From positions 1 through 8,611 of the forward strand of contig JARYMD010000182.1 in the NCBI GenBank assembly GCA_029907285.1: a DNA stretch of 8,611 nucleotides. Direction: 5' to 3'. The position numbers and the translations under genes are program-made. Below are positions 1 to 6,937 of the stretch, one piece after another. The stretch comes from Verrucomicrobiota bacterium. Its GTDB lineage: Bacteria > Verrucomicrobiota > Verrucomicrobiia > Limisphaerales > J093. The notes beneath the pieces were generated by a model. That model was not told where the DNA came from. It saw only the letters and a list, made by a program, of their open reading frames with translations, and did not search any database. How positions within the stretch are numbered: the first letter of the stretch is position 1; each line of letters begins with the position of its first letter.

Positions 1-604
1 CGCCAAGGACGACAAACGCGCTGAAGCGATTGCTCGGATCAAGGCGGCTTTGAGGGCCAACCCCGACGGCCCACAAACACTTCACGTTGTCATGCATTCG
101 GTGGCGTTTGGGTCACTGGCGCCGTTCATATGCGATGATTCGTGCAAGGCAATTGCCAGGTCGCAAATGGAGGGGACGCTCGACGTCATGGCCAACAGCC
201 TAGTGTACTGGGTTCAGGATTTGTGGCGCGCCGGGCTCCTTGGGCGTGGCAGCAGGATTTTCAGCATGACCAGCTCCGGAAGCAGCCGAGTCTTTGAAGC
301 CTACGGCGCAGTGTCGGCTGCAAAAGCAGCTTTGGAATCGCACACGCGCCAATTGGCGCTCGAGCTGGGGAAACACGGTGTGATGGTCAATTGCATCATG
401 GCCGGGGTAACAGACACGCCCGCGCTGCGGAAGATTCCCGGCAACGAGAAACTGATTGAGCATGCCCTGCGGCGCAACCCGAGTGGGCGGCTCACCACGC
501 CCGCTGACGTTGCCAAAACGATTCGGGCATTGTCCGACCCGGAGGTGTGTTGGATCAACGGCTCGATCATCGCTGTTGACGGCGGCGAATTCATTACAAG
601 CTAA
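1..604 (+). CDS. SDR-family oxidoreductase, FabI/FabL-like enoyl-ACP reductase type (5' truncated by window edge)
   Basis: The reading frame is already open at base 2 and ends at TAA 602-604, so about 201 residues of a roughly 260-residue protein are visible. The N-terminal Rossmann half with the Gly-rich NAD(P)-binding loop lies outside the window. A TTG at 50 is only an internal codon. Counting from the first full codon, the active-site motif YGAVSAAK gives Tyr101 and Lys108. That Tyr-x6-Lys spacing marks the enoyl-ACP reductase branch (FabI, FabL); classical SDRs have Tyr-x3-Lys. It is followed by AALESHTRQLALELG, VNCIMAG and a C-terminal VDGG, as in that family. Ten residues before Tyr101, where FabI has its second Tyr, there is Ser91. 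From memory Bacillus FabL also has Ser there and a similar SS-G-S-R context. Likely role: NAD(P)H-dependent reduction of a trans-2-enoyl-ACP in cytosolic fatty-acid elongation. A different enoyl or carbonyl substrate cannot be excluded without the N-terminus. Confidence 0.85.
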   Translation, partial: AKDDKRAEAIARIKAALRANPDGPQTLHVVMHSVAFGSLAPFICDDSCKAIARSQMEGTLDVMANSLVYWVQDLWRAGLLGRGSRIFSMTSSGSSRVFEAYGAVSAAKAALESHTRQLALELGKHGVMVNCIMAGVTDTPALRKIPGNEKLIEHALRRNPSGRLTTPADVAKTIRALSDPEVCWINGSIIAVDGGEFITS

Positions 605-747
605 CCCGGAAATCTCACCGGCCAACCCTTCGGATACACCGATGCCTTCAGCTCTGCAAGGTTTGCGAGCCGGAGCACGCCGGGATTGACAAGCGCTTTG
701 CACTATTCCGAGGATGTTGTCCGACGCGCGAAACTGCGGTCATCGGG
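605..747. other. Intergenic gap between the SDR gene and the cytochrome gene
   Basis: These 143 bases lie between two rightward genes. A perfect TTGACA sits at 686-691, but no good -10 hexamer follows at 16-18 bp (CGAGGA at 709-714 is poor). It is therefore only a weak promoter candidate for the cytochrome gene. I see no hairpin with a T-tract after the SDR stop. The cytochrome frame stays open through this gap but offers no ATG, GTG or TTG start before 748. Confidence 0.4.
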
Positions 748-2505
748 ATGGGTGACACATATTGCAATGCGGTTGGGACACGCCGACACGGACGCGGACC
801 GGTTGCAGCCGGGTTTTTCTCCGCGGCGGCTCGCCTGTTAACGGCTGTGGCTGCGTTTGCAGGCGTTATTGGTGTGCATGGTGTTGCACAATCATGTCTG
901 GAATGCCACGGCGATCCATCTCTCACCAAGACCAACACGAGCGGGGAAACCATTTCATTGTTTGTGGATGAAGCCCGGCTGCGTGCGTCAGTCCATGGGA
1001 CACAAACCTGTGTAGCATGTCATGCTGACGTGACAGATGCGCATCCGGATGACGATATTCCCGTGAAACCCGTGCAATGCGGGAGTTGTCACACGGACGC
1101 TGCGATTTCATATGAATCCAGTGTTCATGGGCAGAAGAACGCGGCGGGCACGAGGCCGTATGCAACCTGTGGTGAATGCCATGGTTATCATTTTGTATTG
1201 CCATCGACATTGCCGGAATCGAGCGTTCATTTTGCGCGGATCGCCAAGACCTGCGGCGGTTGTCATCCGGATGCAGCGGCGGAATACCAGCAAAGCGTTC
1301 ACGGAAAAGCTTTGGCTGAGGGACGGCGTGAATCGCCGACGTGCACTGACTGTCATCCGTGGCATGGGGTGAACCTTTTCGGAGGCGAATCAGCGCAGCG
1401 CATTTCGTTGGAAGTCTGCGGAAGATGCCATGCATCGGAGAGCATCAACACCCGATTCAATCTGCCTGGGGACCGGGTGAAGACCTATTTCGCCACCTAC
1501 CACGGGCTGGCATCCCGGTTCGGCAAGGTTCGTGTTGCACACTGCGGAAGCTGCCATGGCTATCATCTTGTGCTTCCCCAAAGTGACCCGCGCTCGGACA
1601 TCAACCCTGGGCGTATTGGGGAGACGTGTGGCAAGTGTCATCCGGGAGCGGGCGCGAAGTTTGCGGCGGGCAAAGTCCACGTTGACCCTGTCGGCTCGGG
1701 TGGGACGTCAGACACGGGCACAATGGTGAACCGTTTTGTTCGCCGGCTTTATCAGGTATTGATTGTTGTGTGCATTGGCCTGATGGCCGGGCACAACGGA
1801 TTGATATTCTTGAGAAAGGCGCTTGCCCGGCGCCTGTCAGTTGCAAGGCCGGTCTTGCGAATGAACGGAACACAAAGGTGCCAGCATCTTTTGTTGCTGG
1901 TGAGTTTTGCGATTCTGGTGCTGAGCGGGTTTGCGCTCAGGCATCCCGGCTCGTGGCTTTCGTGGCTGATGTTTGACAGTGAACCTGTCAGGCGCTGGGT
2001 GCACCGAAGCGCAGCGATTGTTTTGGGCGGCACGGCGCTGTGGCATTTGTGGTACGTTTTGTTCAGTCTCGAGGGCCGCCGGTTGCTGGGTGATTTTGCT
2101 CCTCGAGCAGCGGATTTGAAGCATCTTGTTTCGACATTGAAGGGTGGCCATGCCAGGAACAGCAGGGCTGCGGCGGCAGCGAATTTCAGTTACGTGGAGA
2201 AGATCGAGTATTGGGCTGTAGTCTGGGGTATCACGATCATGGGTGTCACAGGGTTCATGCTCTGGTTCAAGGTCGAGGTGACACAGTGGATACCTCGATG
2301 GGTTGTGGAAGTTGCGGGCACGATTCACTATTACGAGGCTGTTTTGGCGACGCTGGCGGTTTTGGTCTGGCATTTGTACCATGTGATATTTGACCCGGAT
2401 GTGTACCCCATGAACTGGGCGTGGCTGGACGGTTATGCCAGAGAGAGAATGAGCAATGAGCTGGAAACAAGGAAGACCCCTGATGAAGGCAAAGACTGTG
2501 ACTGA
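748..2505 (+). CDS. Nine-haem cytochrome c / cytochrome b fusion, CbcL-like membrane quinone-cytochrome oxidoreductase
   Basis: This 585-residue protein combines a periplasmic multihaem region with a membrane cytochrome b. Residues 29-47 form a hydrophobic export segment behind an Arg-rich start, with possible cleavage after Ala47. Nine CxxCH haem c motifs begin at Cys50, 88, 111, 141, 169, 199, 224, 266 and 294. SVHG motifs (His83, His127, His185), YHG (His252) and others are candidate distal ligands. Residues 141-186 and 266-312 are an internal repeat sharing CG-CHGYH-VLP and RI--TCG-CHP. The C-terminal third has about five membrane helices (roughly 333-354, 380-397, 413-439, 487-509, 518-548). 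His380, His419, His527 and His542 are spaced like the haem b ligands of FdnI/HydC-type cytochromes. Nine haems plus this b domain is the architecture of Geobacter CbcL, so I infer electron exchange between the quinone pool and periplasmic carriers. No partner cytochrome gene is adjacent. ATG 748 has only a poor GGG upstream, but it is the first usable start. Confidence 0.88.
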   Translation: MGDTYCNAVGTRRHGRGPVAAGFFSAAARLLTAVAAFAGVIGVHGVAQSCLECHGDPSLTKTNTSGETISLFVDEARLRASVHGTQTCVACHADVTDAHPDDDIPVKPVQCGSCHTDAAISYESSVHGQKNAAGTRPYATCGECHGYHFVLPSTLPESSVHFARIAKTCGGCHPDAAAEYQQSVHGKALAEGRRESPTCTDCHPWHGVNLFGGESAQRISLEVCGRCHASESINTRFNLPGDRVKTYFATYHGLASRFGKVRVAHCGSCHGYHLVLPQSDPRSDINPGRIGETCGKCHPGAGAKFAAGKVHVDPVGSGGTSDTGTMVNRFVRRLYQVLIVVCIGLMAGHNGLIFLRKALARRLSVARPVLRMNGTQRCQHLLLLVSFAILVLSGFALRHPGSWLSWLMFDSEPVRRWVHRSAAIVLGGTALWHLWYVLFSLEGRRLLGDFAPRAADLKHLVSTLKGGHARNSRAAAAANFSYVEKIEYWAVVWGITIMGVTGFMLWFKVEVTQWIPRWVVEVAGTIHYYEAVLATLAVLVWHLYHVIFDPDVYPMNWAWLDGYARERMSNELETRKTPDEGKDCD

Positions 2506-2586
2506 CCTCTGCGTGACTGGCCCGAGAGATCAGACAGATCAGACCCGGCGCTTGCTTTTGCCTCTCTTTATTCTGAAGATCGCGCT
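2506..2586. other. Intergenic spacer before the glycoside-hydrolase-like gene
   Basis: This 81-base spacer contains a 9-bp tandem duplication (see the repeat entry) and a pyrimidine-rich stretch around 2552-2573. GAAGAT at 2575-2580, six bases before the ATG, is the only possible, weak ribosome-binding site. I see no convincing promoter hexamers or terminator hairpin. Read-through from the cytochrome gene is possible. Confidence 0.4.
2527..2544. repeat. Two tandem copies of a 9-bp unit
   Basis: AGATCAGAC occurs twice back to back (2527-2535 and 2536-2544) in the spacer upstream of the glycoside-hydrolase-like gene. Two copies could be polymerase slippage or a small binding site; nothing here distinguishes these. 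Confidence 0.7.
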
Positions 2587-4803
2587 ATGAAACGGCTGTT
2601 GTGTTGCTTGATTCCACTGTTGCTTGTATCAGGGCAGTCCCGAATTTTGTCTCAAGGCATTCCCGAAAAAGCCAAGCCGTGGTTTGACCATGTTATTGTG
2701 GGCATGGAAGTCGGTCCAACCGGCGCGCAATTTGGTTACAGTGACCCGAGCGATTCGCGGTACTGCAGCAGGTTTGACGGGCGCGAGATTGTGCGGCGGG
2801 CGGTTGAAGCTGGTGTTCAATATCTTGTGATTTGGGCACGCGACGGGGACTACGCGTATTACAACTCAAAGCTCTTGCCGAAAGCGCCCGGGTTGGGCGC
2901 TCGGGATCCGCTGCGCGAGACATTGGACGAAGCGCGCAAGCACAACCTCCCGGTTGTTGCCTACTGCGTGGTCCAGCAGGGCGGACATTTCCTGAACAAG
3001 CACCCGGAATGGGAGATGCGCGATCCTTCGGGCAACCGGATAGGCAGGTTCTGCTTCAACTCCGGGTATCTGGAAGCAATGAAGGAAATTGTTGCGGAAA
3101 TGCTCGCGTACGGGATCGCCGGATTCCACATTGACATGCTGGACCAAGGGTTTGGGCCGCCGTATGGCTGCTGGTGTGATGCGTGTCGAGCGCGGTTCGA
3201 GCAGGAGTTCGGACACGCCATGCCTGGCGGATTGACATGGGACACGGCATGGGACGACATGCTCGAGTTTCGTTATCGGTCAAGCGAGCGTTTCGAAAAG
3301 GCGCTTGCGGCGCATATCAAATCGATCAATCCGGATGCTTCTGTTGATTTCAACTACCATGGAAACCCGCCGTTCGGTTTCGAAGTTGGCCAGCGGCCGG
3401 TCCAACATGCGGGCAATGGTGATTTTATAACCGGGGAGACCGGGGTTTGGGGATTCAGTGCTTTGACGGTTGGTTTGAACGCAGAGTTTTACAGGGCAGC
3501 GGCACCACACCAGCGCGTTCAAGTGGCAATGCAACGCGGCGTGCGAATGTACCACGACCAGACCACACGTCCATTGAATGACATTCGTTGGGAGCTGTTG
3601 ACCTTGCTGGCGCACGGCGCGTTTGTGACGATGGTTGACAAGACCGGCTTTGACGGGCGTCTGGATTCGGTGGCTTACGAGCGCATTGGAACCGCTTTCC
3701 GGGAGGCACGGGCCAAAAGCAACCATTTCGGTCAGAAACCTGTGGCAGAGGTGGGCATTTACTTCAGCAGCCGAACGCGTGACTGGGTGGGCAGGGACAA
3801 GCCGGCTGATTATTTTCAGAGCTTTCAGGGAGCGCACAAGGCGCTGGTGTACGAGCATATACCGTACGGTGTGCTGCTGGACGAAAACGTCACACCCGAA
3901 ATGCTTGGGCGGTTTCCCATTGTGATGCTGCCGAATGCAGGTGTTCTGTCGTCCCGTGAAATTGGAATGCTGCGAGGCTATGTGGAGAAGGGCGGCAGAC
4001 TGCTGGTCACCGGGCGAAGCGGGTTGTTCGACAGAATGGGCGCTCCGGTGAATGAGTCTTCATTGAGCGAGTTGATAGGCGCCAGAACGATTGGGAAACT
4101 TGATTCCCTCGATAACTGGGTGCGGTTTGAATCGGAAGACCATTTGTCCGGCGAGAAGAAATCAAGGGCCACAGCAAAGGCGCTGTCAATGGACATCCGA
4201 TCTGACTGGCCGTTTCTTGTGAAGGGTCCCGCAGTGGTTTATGAGCCAACAAGCGCCGCCGGTGTAGGTGAACTGCTCAAGCCGCACCGGACAATAAGGC
4301 AATTGGCAGGCAAAGAAGGGACTGATTGGCCCATGAGCGCTGATGCCAAAGTCGGCCCCGCGATCCTGATCAACCGGGTCGGCCATGGGCAGGTCATCAC
4401 CTTCGCATGTTCACCGGATTATGCCGCAGCCAGCGAACACCACATTGTCGAGGCACGGCGCATGATTCGGAACGCGGTGCGCCATCTGAACCCGGAGCCG
4501 ATTGTAGAGATTTCGGCGCCTGCCAACGTGGAAGCGGTTGTTACAGATGATTCGTCAAGCCGAACTCTGCGGGTGCACCTCTTGTGTTACAACGCGCCAC
4601 CGCAAACGACGCCGGCCCGCGAGAGGCCTTACGTGCTTCCCGGGTTGATTGAAGACCGCCCGATGTTCAAGGCGGCCATTCGCGCGGTCCGTCGGATCAA
4701 ACATGCGAGCGCGTTGAACAGATCAACGCGGTTGACACGCTCCGGGAACACTGTGGAAGCCGTTGTGGAGGACATCCACGATGTGGTTTTGTTGCGCTAT
4801 TGA
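2587..4803 (+). CDS. Secreted glycoside-hydrolase-like protein: TIM barrel plus beta-galactosidase-trimerisation-like domain
   Basis: The protein has 738 residues and opens with MKR and a Leu-rich hydrophobic segment (residues 4-15), a Sec-type signal peptide, so it probably acts in the periplasm or outside. There is no clear lipobox. Residues about 32-365 look like a (beta/alpha)8 barrel of the alpha-amylase/GH42-like superfamily (hypothetical glycosyl hydrolase 6 type). Residues 179-186 (GFHIDMLD) resemble the end of strand 4, with Asp183 a candidate catalytic residue. Just after it, C195-x-C197-x2-C200 matches the zinc-binding Cys cluster known in GH42 beta-galactosidases; Cys127 or Cys156 could be the fourth ligand. 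Glu284 (GETG) is another acidic candidate. Residues about 385-630 resemble the GH42 trimerisation (glutamine-amidotransferase-like) domain, including VMLPNAGVLS and YVEKGGRLLVTGRSG. A beta-rich tail follows (about 638-738). The substrate is unknown; related architectures include beta-galactosidases and alpha-L-fucosidases. No sugar transporter or regulator is adjacent. Confidence 0.75.
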   Translation: MKRLLCCLIPLLLVSGQSRILSQGIPEKAKPWFDHVIVGMEVGPTGAQFGYSDPSDSRYCSRFDGREIVRRAVEAGVQYLVIWARDGDYAYYNSKLLPKAPGLGARDPLRETLDEARKHNLPVVAYCVVQQGGHFLNKHPEWEMRDPSGNRIGRFCFNSGYLEAMKEIVAEMLAYGIAGFHIDMLDQGFGPPYGCWCDACRARFEQEFGHAMPGGLTWDTAWDDMLEFRYRSSERFEKALAAHIKSINPDASVDFNYHGNPPFGFEVGQRPVQHAGNGDFITGETGVWGFSALTVGLNAEFYRAAAPHQRVQVAMQRGVRMYHDQTTRPLNDIRWELLTLLAHGAFVTMVDKTGFDGRLDSVAYERIGTAFREARAKSNHFGQKPVAEVGIYFSSRTRDWVGRDKPADYFQSFQGAHKALVYEHIPYGVLLDENVTPEMLGRFPIVMLPNAGVLSSREIGMLRGYVEKGGRLLVTGRSGLFDRMGAPVNESSLSELIGARTIGKLDSLDNWVRFESEDHLSGEKKSRATAKALSMDIRSDWPFLVKGPAVVYEPTSAAGVGELLKPHRTIRQLAGKEGTDWPMSADAKVGPAILINRVGHGQVITFACSPDYAAASEHHIVEARRMIRNAVRHLNPEPIVEISAPANVEAVVTDDSSSRTLRVHLLCYNAPPQTTPARERPYVLPGLIEDRPMFKAAIRAVRRIKHASALNRSTRLTRSGNTVEAVVEDIHDVVLLRY

Positions 4804-4830
4804 TTGCCTGCAGTGTGCAAGGTTCTTGCT

Positions 4831-4898
4831 CTGCGCGGCGGGCAACTCCTGAAAAAAACTGTCGGCCGGTTTGCACCGGGGTGCGGCCTGCGCGGCGG
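4831..4898. repeat. 11-bp direct repeat in the convergent intergenic region
   Basis: CTGCGCGGCGG occurs at 4831-4841 and again at 4888-4898, the second copy ending directly beside the stop codon of the leftward prenyl synthase gene. The repeats flank the A-tract and hairpin described separately. In GC-rich DNA this could be chance. Confidence 0.5.
4852..4879 (-). terminator. Possible leftward terminator after the prenyl synthase gene
   Basis: Read on the minus strand there is a 5-bp stem CCGGT-GCAA-ACCGG (4879 down to 4866), then seven bases, then a run of seven T (4858-4852). It lies 19 bases beyond the TAA of the prenyl diphosphate synthase gene, in the 95-bp gap between convergent genes, where a terminator is expected. 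The stem is short and not flush with the T-run, so this is a weak candidate. An alternative GGCCG/CGGCC pairing with a long loop would bring the stem closer to the T-run. Confidence 0.35.
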
Positions 4899-5858
4899 TT
4901 ACCTGTCTCGGCGCAGCATCAATTCGCCGAGAGCGCGCAGCAAATCTGCTCGTGATCCCAGCGGGCGCAAAGATTCAAAGGCGCGGCTTGTCAGCCTTGC
5001 AGCGATTTGGCGCGATTTCTCCAGTCCAACAATTGCCGGATAAGTTGCTTTTTCGGAGGCCTGATCTTTGCCGGCCGTTTTGCCGAGCTGCTCGCTCGAC
5101 TGGGTAACATCGAGGATGTCGTCTATGACCTGGAATGCGAGGCCCACGTTGGTTCCGAATCTAGTTAGCGCATCAAGTGCTGCCGGGGGGCAATTGACGC
5201 TCATTCCGCCCAGCCGGAGCGAGCAACGTATGAGTGCAGCGGTCTTTCTTTGATGAATGCGTTTTAACTCGGCGGTGCTGATCTTTCTGCCTTCGGCCTG
5301 CAGATCGGCGACCTGCCCGCCGACCAGCTCTCGGGAACCTGCAGCACGAGCCAGCTCGAGCACCATGTCGCCATGCGAATAACGCGGCTGAGCCTTGGCC
5401 TGAGCGGCGATTTCGAATGCCTGGGTTAGCAGCGCGTCACCGGCCAGAATGGCGACCGCTTCTCCGAAAACCTTGTGGCAGGTTGGCCGGCCGCGTCTGA
5501 AATCGTCGTTGTCCATCGCAGGCAGGTCATCGTGGATCAACGAGTAAGTATGCACGCATTCCACTGCGCAGGCCAACGGGAGTGCGTTCTCAATTTGGCC
5601 GCCGCATGCTTCCGCCGCCGCGAGACAAAGAGCGGGGCGAAGTCGCTTTCCACCGGCGAACAGCGAGTATCGCATTGCCCGATGCAATGCGGCTGGGGCA
5701 CAATTGGGTTGCGGGAGGTAATGGTCCAAAGCGTCGTTGACCAATCCGGTCCACCGGGCCAGGCACTCGTTGATGTCCTTGGTTGGATTTGATGTGTGTT
5801 GCGATGGTTTTGCCATGAGATCGGCGGGGGCCATGCTGTCCTGGCGCGGCGCGGGCAT
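4899..5858 (-). CDS. ispA: Short-chain (E)-polyprenyl diphosphate synthase, probably farnesyl diphosphate synthase
   Basis: This cytosolic enzyme condenses isopentenyl diphosphate with allylic diphosphates (DMAPP, GPP) to give C15, possibly C20, precursors for quinones, carotenoids and undecaprenyl lipids. Family signatures appear in order: GGKRLRP (69-75), first Asp-rich motif D110-D111-x4-D116 in SLIHDDLPAMDNDDFRRG, GQVADLQAE (181-189), Lys205-Thr206, and second Asp-rich motif DDILD (246-250). The two-residue insertion in the first motif and the aromatic Tyr105 five residues before it are the pattern of bacterial type II FPP synthases such as E. coli IspA. At 319 residues it is about 20 longer than usual, with a poorly conserved N-terminus. 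The first ATG (5858) has AAGGGG only two bases upstream. The ATG at 5834 (Met9) has AGGA four bases upstream, and Met15 (5816) fits the family length. The true start may therefore be 5834 or 5816. It lies 22 bp after the barrel gene, suggesting co-transcription. Confidence 0.93.
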   Translation of the reverse strand: MPAPRQDSMAPADLMAKPSQHTSNPTKDINECLARWTGLVNDALDHYLPQPNCAPAALHRAMRYSLFAGGKRLRPALCLAAAEACGGQIENALPLACAVECVHTYSLIHDDLPAMDNDDFRRGRPTCHKVFGEAVAILAGDALLTQAFEIAAQAKAQPRYSHGDMVLELARAAGSRELVGGQVADLQAEGRKISTAELKRIHQRKTAALIRCSLRLGGMSVNCPPAALDALTRFGTNVGLAFQVIDDILDVTQSSEQLGKTAGKDQASEKATYPAIVGLEKSRQIAARLTSRAFESLRPLGSRADLLRALGELMLRRDR

Positions 5859-5880
5859 GGCCCCTTGTTTTTACAGCGGA

Positions 5881-6786
5881 TCAGAACTTCTTGGTGAGCG
5901 TGAGGGTGACAGTGTTTCCTTCAGGCCGGTCTTCGGCGCCGAACTCGCGGGCGTACCGCAGGGAAGCAAAGAGGGCGCATTTGGGAAATGCCATCGCGAT
6001 TTCCGGCCCCACACCAAACACGCGGTCCAGTTCCTTGCTGTGTGGAACATCTCCGTCGTCCTCGGTTGTCTGTTGTTGGTAATAACCGGCGACGCCGAGT
6101 TCGAGGGTTTGTGTCAGGGCTTTGGCAATGCCGAATTCGAGCGAGAAAGTGTTTCCCGGAGTGATGTCGATGTCTTCATGTTCCATGTGAATCTCGTAGC
6201 GGTTGAGAATCGAAACCGACCACGTCTTTTCGACGTCTGGATACCATGTCCCGCCGAGGGTGAACATGTGCGACCAGAACCCTTTGCCAGGCTTGGCTGG
6301 CGAGGAAAGGCTGCTGTGGCCTGTGGGGGCCCAGAACCCGTAGCCGACGCCGAGGTCGGCCTTCTGCCAGTGCCATGACAATGTGACCGGCTCGACGAAC
6401 AGGTCGCCGAGGCCGAATGAGCAATCCGACATTTTGCCACCGCCGGTATTCAGTGAGAAGTCTGTGTAAATCAACGGGACAAGGACATCCATTCCGTAGT
6501 GTCCGCCTGCAAGCTGCAGGTCGGTGATCCAGACCGGGCGAAACGCCTGCGCGTAAGCGAACAGGTCGAGGTCGCCTATGGCTCTGCTTTGCGGGTCGTT
6601 CAGCCGATCCGCGAAGTAGAACTGGTTGTAGTCACGAATGTAGAAGCCCGGGGGCGGCAGCGTGCCGCCTTTGATTCCCTCCACGCCTATTGGATAATGT
6701 CCCCCGAACCCCTGCGCGAGCGCCGTTGCCGGCAGCAGTGACAAGCCACACAGAACGGCATTAGATACTGACTGGTGCTTTTTCAT
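5881..6786 (-). CDS. Outer-membrane beta-barrel, SphA / phenol-MetA-degradation family 'transporter'
   Basis: The protein has 301 residues with a Sec signal peptide (MKK start, hydrophobic stretch about residues 9-20) and an Ala-Leu-Ala site predicting cleavage after Ala24. The mature N-terminus GVEGIKGGTLPPPGFYIRDY is typical of the COG4313/Phenol_MetA_deg family. The remainder alternates aromatic, hydrophobic and polar residues as beta-strands do (for example FTLGGTWYP, FSLEFGIAKAL, TLELGVAGYYQQ). It ends in a terminal Phe (LTLTKKF), the usual signal for beta-barrel assembly. Members are often annotated as outer-membrane transporters for aromatic or hydrophobic compounds, but function is proven for few, so the substrate is open. 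No aromatic-degradation gene is nearby. It precedes ispA by 22 bp on the same strand. No strong Shine-Dalgarno precedes the ATG at 6786. Confidence 0.85.
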   Translation of the reverse strand: MKKHQSVSNAVLCGLSLLPATALAQGFGGHYPIGVEGIKGGTLPPPGFYIRDYNQFYFADRLNDPQSRAIGDLDLFAYAQAFRPVWITDLQLAGGHYGMDVLVPLIYTDFSLNTGGGKMSDCSFGLGDLFVEPVTLSWHWQKADLGVGYGFWAPTGHSSLSSPAKPGKGFWSHMFTLGGTWYPDVEKTWSVSILNRYEIHMEHEDIDITPGNTFSLEFGIAKALTQTLELGVAGYYQQQTTEDDGDVPHSKELDRVFGVGPEIAMAFPKCALFASLRYAREFGAEDRPEGNTVTLTLTKKF

Positions 6787-6937
6787 GGCTGATTTGTTGT
6801 TTGCTTCATGCTGTTAACCTGTAAAAGCGCCTCAAAGGCATTCAGCGCGGCCGACGGCGTGACACGCCATTGTTCCTGAGTGACGCGTCAAGATCGATCG
6901 GTTTGCGCCTCGCCATGCTGTGCTGCTGATTGCCCAA
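6787..6937. other. Intergenic region between trpB and the outer-membrane barrel gene
   Basis: This 151-base gap lies between two leftward genes. It holds a small inverted repeat, GGCGT-GAC-ACGCC (6856-6868), without a T-tract on either side, so it is not a convincing terminator. Read leftward, TTGACG occurs 31-36 bases after the trpB stop, but I find no matching -10 at proper spacing. The gap length suggests the barrel-ispA pair may have its own promoter, which I cannot place. Confidence 0.4.

Noticed and set aside
686..714. TTGACA as promoter of the cytochrome gene
   Set aside because: The -35 is perfect, but the bases at normal -10 spacing (CGAGGA) do not resemble TATAAT, so it is not listed as a promoter.
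1837..2382. 181-residue leftward open frame opposite the cytochrome b domain
   Set aside because: It is antisense to the membrane helices of the cytochrome fusion; the Gln/Arg/Pro/His-rich translation is typical of a shadow.
4804..5107. Short rightward frames (79 and 78 residues) after the hydrolase gene
   Set aside because: They run into the 3' end of the leftward prenyl synthase gene, are Arg-rich, and lack signatures.
5737..6378. 213-residue rightward open frame across the barrel and prenyl synthase genes
   Set aside because: It overlaps two well-supported leftward genes on the opposite strand and has no recognisable domain.
6856..6868. Inverted repeat GGCGT-GAC-ACGCC as a trpB terminator
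   Set aside because: It has a 5-bp stem with a three-base loop and no T-tract on the minus strand, so it is not convincing as an intrinsic terminator.
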